From Callorhinus ursinus (lineage: Eukaryota; Chordata; Mammalia; Carnivora; Otariidae), in assembly GCF_003265705.1 (NCBI RefSeq), contig NW_020313157.1, positions 1,429,209 to 1,493,208 of the forward strand: DNA of 64,000 nucleotides, in the 5' to 3' direction. Below are positions 23,201 to 33,420 of the stretch, in pieces. Positions within the stretch are counted from its first letter, which is position 1, and every line of letters begins with the position of its first letter. The translations under genes were made by a program, and so were the position numbers. The notes below the pieces were generated by a model. It did not search any database. It was not told where the DNA came from and saw nothing but the letters and a program-made list of their open reading frames with translations.

Positions 23201-24079
23201 GGACTGCCTTTGCTGTATCCCAAAGATTTTGAACAGTTGTGTTTTCATTTTCATTGGTTTCCATGAATTTTTTTAGTTCTTCTTTAATTTCCTGGTTGAC
23301 CCATTCATTCTTTAGTAGGATGCTCTTTAGCCTCCATGTATTTGAGTTCTTTCCGACTTTCCTCTTGTGATTGAGTTCTAGTTTCAAAGCATTGTGGTCT
23401 GAAAATATGCAGGGAATAAACCCAATCTTTTGGTACCAGTTGAGGCCTGATTTGTGACCTAGGATGTGATCTATTCTGGAGAATATTCCATGGGTCCTAG
23501 AGAAGAATGTGTATTCCATTCCTTTGGGATGGAATGTTCTGAATATGTCTGTGAAGTCCATTTGGTTCAGTGTGTCATTTAAAGTCTTTATTTCCTTGTT
23601 GATCTTTTGCTAGATGATCTGTCCATTTCAGTCAGGGGGGTGTTAAAGTCCCCCACTATTATTGTATTGTTGTCAATGTGTTTCTTTGTTTCTGTTATTA
23701 ATTGCCTTATATAATTGGCTGATCCCATGTTCGGGGCATAGATATTTACAATTGTTAGATCTTCTTGTTGGATAGACCCTTTAAGTAGGATATAGTGTCC
23801 TTCCTCAGCTCTTATTACAGTCTTTGTTTTAAAATCTAATTTGTCTGTTATAAGGATTGCCACCCCAGCTTTCTTTTGGTGTCCATTAGCCTGGTAAATG
23901 GTTTTCCACCCCCTCACTTTCAATCTGGGGGTGTCTTTGGGTCTAAAATGAGTCTCTTGCAGACAGCATATCGATGGGTCTTATTTTTTAATCCAATCTG
24001 ATAGCCTGTGTCTTTTGATTGGGGCATTTAGCCCATTTACATTCAGGGTAACTATTGAAAGATATGAATTTAGTGCCAT
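20267..24079 (-). pseudogene. LINE-1 ORF2 pseudogene (endonuclease-reverse transcriptase)
   Basis: The span is 3813 nt, close to the ~1275 codons usual for L1 ORF2. It begins MALNSYLSIVTLNVNGLN (APE-type endonuclease), continues with CCLQETHFRPKD and VGDFNTPLTEMDRSS, and carries reverse-transcriptase blocks ([33 protein letters not shown]) and a C-terminal CWWGC...HCWWEC cysteine/histidine knuckle. ORF2p nicks target DNA and copies L1 RNA into it. This copy is dead: in-frame stops at 23981-23983, 22423-22425, 21521-21523 and 21311-21313, and frameshifts near 23610, 22955, 22193 and 22035. The catalytic FADD box reads FADG (glycine codon at 21977-21979), losing an aspartate that binds the catalytic metal. 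The last 326 codons (20267-21247) are open but only an ORF2 tail. Which changes predate insertion is unknown. Confidence 0.93.
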
Positions 24080-24160
24080 TGTATTGCCTGTAAGGTGACT
24101 GTTACTTTATATTGTCTGTGTTCCTTTCTGATCTATGCTGCTTTTAGGCTCTCTCTTTGC

Positions 24161-25056
24161 TTAGAGGACCCCTTTCAATATTTCTTGTAGGGCTGGTTTC
24201 GTGTTTGCAGATTCCTTTAGTTTTTGTTTGTCCTGAGGATTTTTATCTCTCCTTCAATTTTCAACGACAGCCTAGCTGGATATAGTATTCTTGGCTGCAT
24301 ATTTTTCTTGTTTAGTGCTCTGAAGATATCATGCCAGTCCTTTCTGGCCTGCCAGGTCTCTGTGGATAGGTCTGTTGCCAATCTTATATATCTACCATTG
24401 TAGGTTACAGATCTCTTCTCCCGAACTGCCTTCAGGATTTTCTCTTTGTCTCTGAGACTCGTAAGTTTTACTATTAGATGTTGGGGTGTTGACCTATTTT
24501 TATTGATTTTGAGAGGGGTTCTCTGTGCCTCCTGGATATTGATGCCTGTTTCTTTCCCCACATTAGGAAAGTTCTCTGCTATAATTTGCTCCAATATACC
24601 TTCTGCCCCTCTCCCTCTTTCTTCTTCTTCTGGGATCCCAATTATTCTAATGTTGTTTCGTCTTATCGTATCGCTTATCTCTTGAATTCTGCCCTCGTGA
24701 TCCTGTAGTTGTTTATTTCTCTTTTTCTCAGCCTCTTTATTTTCCATCATTTGGTCTTCTATATCGTTGATTCTGTCTTCTGCCTCATTTATCCTAGCAG
24801 TTAGTGCCCCCATTTTTGATTGCACCTCATGAATAGCCTTTTTGATTTCAACTCGGTTAGATGTTAGTTCTTTTATTTCTCCAGAAAGGGTTTCTCTAGT
24901 AACTTCCACACTTTTTTCAAGCCCAGCTAGTATCTTTAAAGTCATGATTCTGAACTCTAGGTCCGACATCGTACTAATGTCAGTATTGAGTAGGTCCCTG
25001 GCAGACGGTACTACCTCTTGTTCTTTTTGCTGAGGTGATTTTTATCGTCTTGTCAT
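24161..25056 (-). pseudogene. LINE-1 ORF1 pseudogene (RNA-binding chaperone)
   Basis: ORF1p is the trimeric RNA-binding protein that coats L1 RNA. The expected start ATG lies at 25054-25056, but codon 5 is TAA (25042-25044), so translation from it gives only four residues. The rest stays open in the same frame from codon 6, with a Met at codon 30 (24967-24969). Visible parts: a heptad-rich coiled coil (about codons 55-130, containing NEAEDRINDIEDQ), an RRM-like start NNIRIIGIPEEEE (about 134-146) and a C-terminal QPRILYPARLSLKIEG (about 254-269). A frameshift near 24230-24240 ends the frame at 24217; the ancestral tail (ANTKPALQEILKGVL) is readable in the next frame to a stop at 24161. The span is 896 nt, not a multiple of three, agreeing with one net indel. 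Confidence 0.92.
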
Positions 25057-26692
25057 TTTGTCCAGAGGAGAACAGAAGAATGAGAGACAGAATGCTAACA
25101 GGTTAACAACGTCTCCAGCAAATATACTCTATAGATTTTGGGCGTATTTTGGTCTGTTAGAAGAAAGTGCCTCCTAAAATTTTAAAGGAAGAAAGACTTA
25201 TATATGTACAAAATAAGGGTTGATACAATGAAGGGATGGCAGATGACTGTAAAGATGAAAATTATAAAAGATTTTATAAAAAGAATTGATAAGAAGTTGT
25301 TTGAAAAAAGAAAGAAGAAGATAAAAAAAAAGAAAAAAAAAGGAGAGAATGTGATCAGGCAGGAGACTAGAACAAAGCCATACACTAGTGATTTAGGGTA
25401 TATTTTGATCTGTTAGAAGAAACTGTATCTCAAAATTTTAAAGAGAGAACAACTTATATATATATGCCAAAAATAAGGGTAACTACTATGAAGGGATAAA
25501 ATATGACTCTAAAAATGAAAAATAAAAAAAAATTTTTTTAAAAAGGGATTGATAAGATATTGGTTGAAAAAGGGAAAATGAAAAATTCAAAAAAACCAGT
25601 TAAAAAATTAACTTTGAAAAACTAATGAATCATGGTAAAAAAAAAAGCCATGAATTCTATATGCAGTATTCCCCTAGCGCTGGAGTTCTCCTGTTCTCCT
25701 TAATCGGTAAACTTGGTCTTGGCTGTTCGAGCTGATCTTCTGGGGGAGGGGCCTGTTGCCGTGGTTCCCAAATGTCTTTGCTGGAGGTGGAATTGCCCCG
25801 CCCTTGTTGGTCCCGGCTAAGCGATCTGCTCGGGTTTGCTCTCAGGAACTTTTGTTCCCTGCAAGCTCTCGGTACAGCTTTGGAGGACTAGAGTGAAAAT
25901 GGTGGCCTCCCAATCTCCGCCCGGAGGAGCTGAGAACTCGGGGCCCCGCTGCTCAGTGTGCCCCCAGAGAAAAGCAGTCAATCACTCCCGTCTCCCCGGT
26001 CTCCGGCCACACTCCGCGCTCACCTGGCCTATGACCGAGTGTTTCTATCTCTGGCACCTGACCCTGTGCAGAGTCTCCAAACCCAGCAGATCCCTGGGGT
26101 GCGCTCCCGTGCCACTCCTCCAGGGGAGGAAGGGGAGTCTCCCCGGCTCTGCCGCTTCTTGGGTCCCTGCTGGAGGAGCAGTGGCCCGACTGGGCCGCGG
26201 ATCACAGTTTATGGCAACCCTGAGCTGAGAGCTCACGCCTCGGCTCTGTCTCTGCAGCCGGTTTCCCCGCTCCGATACCTGGGAGCTCTGCCACACTCAG
26301 GCACCCCCGGTCTTTCTGTGACCCCGAGGGTCCTGAGACCACACTGTCCCGCGAGGGTTCCCCCCCCCCCCGCTTAGTCACTGGAGTGACGTCCCTCAGC
26401 AGAGCCGACTTCTAAAAGTTCCGATTTTGTGCCCCGCAGCTCTATCACTTGCCAGAAGTGGCCGATGGAAGTCCCCCTCCCCCGCCGTCTGTCCTCCCGA
26501 ATATCGCCTCGGATTCACTTCTCGACACGTCCTACCTTCCAGTAAGTGGTCGCTTTTCTGTTCAGAGTTGTTTCTATTCTTCTCTTCAATCTCCTGTTGA
26601 GTTCGTAGGTGTTCAGAATGGTTTGATCCCTATTCAGCTGAATTCCTGAGACCAGACGAAATCCGGGTCTCCTACTCCTCCGCCATCTTGCC
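25057..26692 (-). promoter_or_regulatory. LINE-1 5' UTR with internal promoter region
   Basis: The 5' ~1 kb (25660-26692) is GC-rich with many CpGs, as L1 internal pol II promoters usually are. The element starts with CAAGATGGCGGAGGAGTAGG on the minus strand (rc of the + strand end at about 26690), a YY1-like GCGGAG/AAGATGG start common in L1. The part next to ORF1 (25100-25650) is A-rich and contains a diverged tandem duplication. Open frames at 25836-26377 on the + strand lie inside this UTR and are not host genes. Promoter activity is inferred from family knowledge. Confidence 0.75.
25141..25570 (-). repeat. Diverged tandem duplication within the L1 5' UTR
   Basis: TTTTGGTCTGTTAGAAGAAA at 25147 recurs as TTTTGATCTGTTAGAAGAAA at 25403, offset 256. 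The following words also recur in order: AAAATTTTAAAG, ACTTATATAT, AAAATAAGGGT, ATGAAGGGAT, GATTGATAAGA/GAATTGATAAGA. Two diverged copies of about 170-250 bp. Confidence 0.8.
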
Positions 26693-26705
26693 TCCAGCAA
26701 ATTTT

Positions 26706-27309
26706 ATCTTCACACCTGAGCCCTGTTAACTTCCCACGGTATTTGAGAGGACACTGGCAACTTTTATATATCCCAACACTCTTCCCCATTGAAACAACCT
26801 AAATGCAACAAACAACAATGAAAGTTACACTAAACTCTGTGCACCCCCACCCCCATCACCTCATTATCTTAACAAAATGAAATCTAGAGAATCCCAATCT
26901 AGAGTGGATGTTTTACAACAAAGAACCAATTATTCAGAATGCCCATTTTGCAGATAAAACACTCTTATTTATTCAATGCATTGGAATGTTGTCCAGATTA
27001 GCCATTTCTGAACCTCAGCAGGTCAGAACTTATGGATGGCTTTGAAAAGCCTATCATGCCTGCTTGGATAGAGTGCTGGGGAATGAACCCCTCCACACTC
27101 TTAGAAGAGACTCTGAGCTCAAGCACAAGGATGACCAGACCACCAGTTAGTCCCCTCCACTCCATCTCTGCCTGCCCCAGACCAGGACTTCTGAGCAGGG
27201 CAAAGCTGATGCCAACCACTTCTGCAGCATGCTTCAGCCTTCCCAGACAGCACTCATTATGCCTCCCTAGTTAGGAGTGAGCTATTACAATACCCCTAAC
27301 AAGATGTTC
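26706..27309. other. Unassigned non-coding sequence
   Basis: Flank of the LINE-1. No repeat or coding evidence beyond short featureless frames. Confidence 0.4.
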
Positions 27310-28260
27310 ATTTATACAACATTACTTGTTGAATAAATATATGCTAGACACTGGGATAGGCTCTTGGGATGCAGTGCAAGGCAGAAACCAGACAGGTCCT
27401 CAGGGTTAGTGCTTACAGATGTGAATAAAGTAACCATAAAAGTAAATGTAAAACTGCAACTATTGATAAGCACAGCAAATAAGGGGTACTTGATACTGTA
27501 TGACATTATAAATTATAAAAGAAGCAAGCCCCCTAATTTGAGCTGAGGTGTAAAAAGAAGTTGGAACTAAACTAGGTAAGCAAGAGTGTGTGTGTGTGTG
27601 AATCATGAAGTTAAGCATTAAGAGGCATAAAACACAGGAGGGATAAAGACCCTGCGGCAGAATAAACCAGGGTGTGTTTGAGCAACCATAAGAAAGAAAT
27701 CTGGCTGAACCATGAGGCATGTGAGCAAGGTGAGGTTACAGAGAGAGTGTCTTGCAGACCACGTGAAGAACTTTGGCCTTTATTCAAAGAGCAATGGAAA
27801 GCCAGCAAACGGTTTAAAGTAGGGGGTGAGGGGCACCTGGGTGGCTCATTCGTTAAGCATCTGCCTTTGGCTCAGGTCATGATCCCAGAATCCTGGGATC
27901 GAGCCCCACATCAGGCTCCCTGCTCCGTGGGAAGCCTGCTTCTCCCTCTCCCTCTGCCTGCCACTCCCCCTGCTTGTGTTCCCTCCCCCTGCTTGTGTTC
28001 TCTCTCTTGCTGTGTCTCTGTCAAATAAATAAATAAATTCTTAAAAAAACAAAAAACAAAAAAATAAAAATAAAGTAGGGGGTGAGATAATATCTGGGTT
28101 TTAAAGAGATGGCTCCAACCTTGATGAAAACATTGATAGCAAGGGTAACAGTAGATGTAGCAAGGCTCTTTGGAGGTTATCCGAGGAGTCAAGCAGAACT
28201 GACATGACAGCAGCTTAGATCACAGTAGTGGCAATGAAGGTGGTGACATCCTAAGAGGTG
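27310..28260 (-). repeat. Old LINE (L2-like) region, antisense, split by a SINE
   Basis: The + strand begins TTGTTGAATAAATATATGCT, AGACACTGGGATAGGCTCTT and AAAGTAAATGTAAAACTGCA, matching the antisense L2 3' end. It continues through CAAGGTGAGGTTACAGAGAG and CCTTTATTCAAAGAGCAATG and resumes after the SINE with GATAATATCTGGGTTTTAAA. L2 identity is reasonable for the first ~200 bases and uncertain further in. A (TG)n lies near 27586-27600. Confidence 0.5.
27816..28086 (+). mobile_element. Carnivore SINE ('CGTTAAG' subtype), exact target-site duplication
   Basis: Body about 27831-28071: GGCACCTGGGTGGCTCATTC head with CGTTAAG instead of GGTTAAG, GATCCCAGAATCCTGGGATC, GGGAAGCCTGCTTCTCCCTC, a duplicated CCCCCTGCTTGTGTTC block, GCTGTGTCTCTGTCAAATAA and an A-rich tail. 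Exact 15-bp duplication AAAGTAGGGGGTGAG at 27816-27830 and 28072-28086. Confidence 0.96.
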
Positions 28261-28289
28261 AGGAATATGAGTGGTAGAGTCATCATGTA

Positions 28290-28460
28290 CTTTTTCAGTC
28301 AGAAACACATAATGAGTGTCTGCCATATGCCTGATGTCACTGGAGATACGAAGATACAAAGATACTTAAAGATGAGTAAGCTCATATTCTAGAAGGAGAG
28401 ACCAACATGGAAGCCAGTCACAACCATCCTGGGAAGGGTAGAACAGCAGGTGAGTAATCA
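28290..28460 (-). repeat. L2-like fragment (antisense)
   Basis: The + strand reads ATAATGAGTGTCTGCCATAT, GCCTGATGTCACTGGAGATA and CTCATATTCTAGAAGGAGAG, resembling antisense L2 (GAGCACCTACTATGTGCC...CATTCTAGTGGGGGAGA). Confidence 0.5.
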
Positions 28461-29368
28461 GATGAGTCTTGTCAGCACAGAAGATGGACGAAGCAACAGT
28501 TGATGCAACAGCCTCTCTTGCCAGAGAACAAAGCCGCATGAAAAATGAGCTCCAGCATCATAGAAATTTTCTCTTCCAATCCAATACCCTCAGAGAAGAC
28601 ATTTTTAAGTGAGTTGAAGTGTAGTAACTTCCATCCTCTGAGACACTCTCTCAAGAGAAAAAAAAAAAATCAAACACCAAAATTCACAACAGAGACCTCA
28701 TGGAAAGCAATGGTCTCCCACTGTCCTCATATTTATTTTTTACATGTCATGTATTGGTCTGCCTGTGTTTATATTCATTTTTACATAGGTTCTTGGAACC
28801 AACTGTGATTTATTTTTATATGGCTAAAGATAAACAGCTAATAGTCACTGTCCTTTCTCTGTTAATGAACAGTCCATCCTTACTGGCAATGGCACATTTA
28901 TACTATGTATCTTTGTAATGTTTTCCTGAGTCTTTTTTCTCCAATAGTGGCTTAACCTACATCAAAGAGTACCATATTAGTCAGAAAAGACAAGGATATG
29001 CTGCAAAAACAAATAATCCTAAAGACTCTGGATTCACACAACAAACGTTCATTTCCTGATCAGATAAACCAAGCTCCTTAATTAAAGCTGTTTCATTTCA
29101 TTGCTGTGGTAGCCTTATCTCAATACACGCCTCTATGGAGTAAGAAAGAATGGAGAAGCCATACATTTCATTGAGCAAAACCAGTCACATAACGCCACCT
29201 AACTGCAAGGATACTGGAAATACAGGGGCACAAATGCACTGTTTGGCGAGCATAAATGGCTCTGTCAAAACTATCCCCTATAATCCTTAAATTTTAGTCA
29301 CATACCAGCCATGGGGGAAAAGTTTCCAGGGTGATAAGATATTTTCTTCTTCCTTGATTGGTGGTTAA
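28461..29368. other. Unassigned; possible old repeat at 28965-29245
   Basis: The stretch GCTGCAAAAACAAATAATCC ... ACACAACAAACGTTCATTTC ... AACCAGTCACATAACGCCAC resembles a widespread old LTR-like mammalian repeat ('AACAAACAACCCC...CAACAAAGGTTTATTTC...CAAGTCACATGGCC'). Name not assigned; the remainder is unassigned. Confidence 0.35.
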
Positions 29369-29595
29369 AACCCGGTAAAGAGGGCGCCTGGGTGGCTCAG
29401 TTGGTTAAGCGACTGCCTTCGGCTCAGGTCATGATCCTGGAGTCCCAGGATCGAGTCCCACATAGGGCTCCCTGCTCAGCAGGGAGTCTTCTTCTCCCTC
29501 TGACCCTTCCCCCTCTCATGTGCTCGCTCTCTCTCTCTCTCTCAAATAAATAAATAAAATCTTTAAAAAAAAAAAAAAAACAACCCGGTAAAGAG
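29369..29595 (+). mobile_element. Carnivore SINE with exact target-site duplication
   Basis: Body 29383-29581: GGCGCCTGGGTGGCTCAGTT head, GCCTTCGGCTCAGGTCATGA, GGAGTCCCAGGATCGAGTCC, GGGAGTCTTCTTCTCCCTCT, (CT)n, AATAAA-rich and A16 tail. Exact 14-bp duplication AACCCGGTAAAGAG at 29369-29382 and 29582-29595. A very fresh-looking copy. Confidence 0.97.
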
Positions 29596-29912
29596 CATCT
29601 GGCTCCTTTGTGAACTAAAGCATGTTAAGCTTCTATTTGGCAAAATAAAATAATGATAATAAACAATATATGCTTCTAAAAACTAATTAAAAAGTGAGCT
29701 CAAATCATCATGAAGCCAGATCAGTTTTAAGTAAAGTTTCTTAAGTGTCATTATCCCTTAGATGTGCATGGAAAGTGCTTTGTGAATTTCTCCCCCCTCA
29801 TATCTTTTAGCCTCTCAAACAGCCACCCACAGAGAGCCCAAGAGTGGCAGGAGAATGTTCTGATAATACCAGCACATGTGAGGTTCCCCAAATTTATGAA
29901 GGATGATTATAT

Positions 29913-30092
29913 AACGGCTCAGTCGTTAAGCATCTGCCTTCGGCTAGGGTCATGATCCCAGGGTCCTGGGATCAAACCCCGCATCGGGCTCCCTGCTCAG
30001 CAGGAAACCTGCTTCTCCCTCTCCCATTCCCCCTGCTTGTGTTCCCTCTCTCGCTCTGTCTCTCTGTCAAATAAATAAAAATATTTAAAATA
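29913..30092 (+). mobile_element. Carnivore SINE ('CGTTAAG' subtype), 5'-truncated
   Basis: Begins at GGCTCAGTCGTTAAGCATCT, lacking the GGGCGCCTGGGT start. Then CCCAGGGTCCTGGGATCAAA, GGGCTCCCTGCTCAGCAGGA, CCCCCTGCTTGTGTTCCCTC, CTCTGTCTCTCTGTCAAATA and an AT-rich tail. I could not fix a target-site duplication; the flanks (GGATGATTATATAA and ATATATAATGATGATGAG) only partly agree. Confidence 0.88.
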
Positions 30093-30388
30093 TATATATA
30101 ATGATGATGAGATAGAACTTTCCTCACTTTCCACAGAAAGCTAATGAGGAAGAAATGGGCTTTTATAACTCCAGCATGAACAAATGAGATCTGTCAGTAA
30201 AATAATTTTGTGACCAAATAGAGTGGCTATGTATTGATAGGGTGAATCTTGAAAGGATCAATTCTGTACTCCTGCCCACTGGTTTTGCCTGCCTTGAAGA
30301 CTTCTGGGAAGTAGAAGAGAACTGTAGAGTTCTGCCCTTAGCTGTTCTGGATCAGAACGTCTGAGGCTGGGTTTCAGAGTCTGCATTT

Positions 30389-30612
30389 AAATCATTTTTC
30401 TGGTTGGGACACCTGGGTGGCTCAGTCGGTTAAGTGTCTGACTTCGGCTCAGGTCATGATCCCAGGATCCTGGGATCGAGTCCCACATCGGGCTCCTTGC
30501 TTGGCAGAGAACCTGCTTCTCCCTCTACCTGCTCTGCCTGCTGCTCCCCCTGCTTGTGCTCTCTCTGACAAAAAAAATAAATAAAATCTTTTTAAAAAAA
30601 TCATTTTTCTGG
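30389..30612 (+). mobile_element. Carnivore SINE with exact target-site duplication
   Basis: Body 30404-30597: GGGACACCTGGGTGGCTCAG head, GGTTAAGTGTCTGACTTCGG, GATCCCAGGATCCTGGGATC, AACCTGCTTCTCCCTCTACC, short A-rich tail. Exact 15-bp duplication AAATCATTTTTCTGG at 30389-30403 and 30598-30612. Confidence 0.96.
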
Positions 30613-30850
30613 AGCAGTGGTTAGCAAGGTTTTCTGAAACAAGCTGGATAATAAATAGTTTAGGCTGTGCTGGCCATATAGTCTCTGTCTCAACTCCTCT
30701 CCTTTGTTATTCCAGTGCAACAGCAGCTGGAGACAGTATATGGATAAATCAGTATGGCTGTGTAACAATAACACTGTATCAACAAAAACAGGTTGTAGGC
30801 TGGATTAGGCCCATGAGTCATAGGGCCCATGAGCTAACCCATGCTTTAGA
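30610..30850 (+). mobile_element. hAT-type DNA-transposon relic
   Basis: Reads AATAGTTTAGGCTGTGCTGG, CCATATAGTCTCTGTCTCAA, AACAATAACACTGTATCAAC, AAAAACAGGTTGTAGGCTGG and ATTAGGCCCATGAGTCATAG. This follows a common mammalian non-autonomous element ('AAATATTTTAGGCTTTG...CCATATGGTCTCTGT...CTTTATTTACAAAAACAGG...'), diverged. Confidence 0.6.
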
Positions 30851-30854
30851 GTAT

Positions 30855-32420
30855 TCTTTTTAAGGATTTTTTTTTTCCTTAGGTAGAATGTTCATAGAGA
30901 ATGCACAGATCTCAGGCTCATATTTAGAGTTCTGATAAACGTATACACTCATCTACCAACACTGTAATCAAGTGGAGATCATTTCCATTACCCAGTGCAA
31001 TGTCTCACCCCAGTTTGGGCCCCAACTTCTTCAGGAAATGACTGTTCTGAATTCTCTCACCATTAATTTGTCAATTCTTTAACATCATATAATGAAAACA
31101 TACAGTATATGCTTCTGTGTCTGGGCCCTGATGCTCTTTACAACATATTTGAGTCTCACCCCCATCAATGCATACATCATGAAGCCAGTCTTTTCTATGT
31201 TGCTGAGCAGTATTAAACCACATGAGTACCATTGTTTGTTTATCCATTCTTCATTGATGGACACTGGAATGTCTGTTTCCAGTTTTGTGTATTATGAATA
31301 AAGCTGAAATAAACTTTATTATTCATACACTTGTGTGTGTACACATGTGTATGTGGCTGTATGTTTTTATTACCCTTATGTAGTTACTGAAGAGTGGAAT
31401 TGCTGGATAATAGGTATTTCACTGTAAAATGAACTACCAAACAGATTTCCAAAGCATTTGTGCCACTTTACACTCCCACCAGCAATGTATGATAGTTCTT
31501 TCCCTCCATATCCTCACCAACATTTGGTGTTTTTATTCTTTTTAATTTTAGTTATTCTAGTGGGTGTGAAGTGGTATCTCAATGTGATTTTAATTTCATT
31601 TCCCTGATGACTACCATCTTCAGCACATATGCTCAATGGACATTCTCATAGCCTCTGATAGGAAACGTAGGTTCAAGTCATTCTCCCATTTTTAGGGAGT
31701 TGTCTTTATATAGTCAAGACATAAGTCCTCTGTCAGCAGTATTATGAATATGTTCTCCCAGTACATGGCTTGTTGTTTCATTTTCTTAATGGTATCTTCA
31801 CAGAAGTTTTTTAATTTTAACAAAGGCCAATTTTCCTTTTTTTTTTTAATCGTTAGTGGTTTTTTGTGTATGCTCTAAGAAAACTTTGCTTATATCAAAA
31901 TTGCAAAGATATTCTCTTATGGTTCCTTGCAGAAACTTTACCATTTTAGTCTAAACATTTAGGTCTATGAATCCTTTCGAATTAATTTTGGGGAGGTATA
32001 GGTCAAGGCCTATTTGTTTCCACAGTAATGTAAACTTCCTTCTTAGATCACTTTAGCTGCATCTCATAAATTTTAATACACTGTATTTTCAGAATCAATC
32101 ATTTAAAAATATTTTATAATTTTCCTTGTGAACTCTCCTTCTTTAAAGCACTGGTTATTTAGAAGTTTCTAATTTTATTTCTAAATAACTGGAGACAATT
32201 CTAACACCCATGTCACATCAGGGTCTGTTTTTAATGACTTTATATCCTGTTTACAGATCACATTATCCTACTTATTCATATGTCTAGTAATGTTTATTGT
32301 CTCTCAGACAATATGGATAATGCCTATTAGGAGTTCAGATTATGCTACCTTCTTTTAAAGGGTGCTGAGTTGTAGTCGCACAGGTGGTTAAATTACTAGA
32401 GCATTATTTTGATCCTGTTG
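30855..32420 (-). mobile_element. Ancient LINE-1 fragment (antisense)
   Basis: The + strand carries standard antisense L1 words: GTTTATCCATTCTTCATTGA with TGGACA (31240), GAATTGCTGGATAATAGGTA, CACTCCCACCAGCAATGTAT, TGAAGTGGTATCTCAATGTG, TTCATTTCCCTGATGACTAC, and, further into ORF2, GCTGCATCTCATAAATTTTA and CACTGGTTATTTAGAAGTTT. Frames are thoroughly broken. No boundary duplication found; the right end is uncertain. Confidence 0.75.
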
Positions 32421-33079
32421 AATTTGTTTTTTGTGGGGGTTTTTTTGTCCGGTAGCCATATTTCCATCTTGAACTTAGTCATTTGGTGCTTCCCTATTCA
32501 GTGGAATTAGAATTTACTGGTAAGGCATGGCTATTCTGGGGTCAAAGCTGATTATACCAGGTGTTTAGGAACCTGCCCCCGAGCTTGGTTGGATCCTAAT
32601 GTGTCTCAGCCCTGCACAACCACAGGTGTTATTTAGATATCAGCCCTACATCAAGAGATCCCTGTTAAGTCTAGTGACATCTCAGCCTATGCATGGATAG
32701 CCCAGCCTTCAGCCAAGGACCTGCAGTAAATCCCCATGAAGATGTAGGAATTCTCCTCTACACATATTCTTTTCTGGTACCCTGCCCCCCAAAAAAATTC
32801 TACTTCAGAAGCCAAGAATTCCACTCTCTACCTCATAGTTCATAGTCTCACTCCCCTTTGTGCAACCTTCCTGCACTACAGCAGAAAAGGCTTCCTGGAT
32901 AGAGAGCCAGGCTTCCAGGAGGAGGCTCAGTGTATGTGCTGCCCTTCTCCCAAGGATCACAGAACTGCCCTGTCTTTGATGGAGACCTGAAAAGAAAAGC
33001 CTCACCCATTTCATTGTTTTATAGTTGTTTTCAGTAGGAGGGCAAGCCAGTGTCAATAACAGCATCATGACTGGATGCA
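32421..33079. other. Unassigned non-coding sequence
   Basis: May include more of the old L1. The minus-strand open frame at 32805-33158 (117 codons) shows no recognisable domain and partly overlaps a DNA-transposon relic, so I do not call a gene. Confidence 0.35.
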
Positions 33080-33420
33080 GACGTCTTTTTAGAGTAGTAC
33101 AATCCAACAGCAACAGAATGCAAGCCATATATAATTTCAAATTCTCTAGTGGCTGCATTTTTAAAAAGGCAAAAATGAACAGGTGAAATTACATTAATAG
33201 TGTGACATATTTAACTGTATATATGCAAAGATTGTCATTCCATTATATAATCAAGATAAAAACTACAGAGATGTTTTACATTATGTTTTCACATTAAGTC
33301 TTCAAAAGCATGTATTTGGCACTTACAGCACACCTCGATTCAATCTAGCCAGACTTCAAGTGTCCAGTTGCCGTATGTGGCTAGTGGTTACCACATTACA
33401 CAGCACAGCTCTAGAGTATA
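33080..33420. mobile_element. DNA-transposon relic (hAT-like)
   Basis: TAGTACAATCCAACAGCAAC at the left and GTATGTGGCTAGTGGTTACC with CACATTACACAGCACAGCTC at the right, with TCAAATTCTCTAGTGGCTGC inside, resemble a common mammalian non-autonomous element ending '...ATGTGGCTAGTGGCTACCGTATTGGACAGCGCAG'. Confidence 0.55.

Larger units (their letters stand above)
19814..26705 (-). mobile_element. Full-length LINE-1 retrotransposon (antisense)
   Basis: Body 19827-26692 (about 6.87 kb), flanked by an exact 13-bp target-site duplication TCCAGCAAATTTT at 19814-19826 and 26693-26705. Read on the minus strand it has a long 5' UTR (26692 to about 25057), ORF1 (25056-24161), a gap of about 81 bases, ORF2 (24079-20267), a 3' UTR (20266 to about 19841) and an A-rich tail (T-rich here). 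The 3' UTR word CACCATACATTACATCATTA is typical of carnivore L1. The exact duplication and complete 5' end say it came in whole and fairly recently, but both ORFs carry disabling changes, so this copy is not autonomous. Confidence 0.95.

Noticed and set aside
25836..26377. GC-rich CpG region with 130- and 139-codon frames as a CpG-island promoter or exon of a host gene
   Set aside because: It lies inside the 5' UTR of the antisense full-length L1, bounded by that element's target-site duplication.
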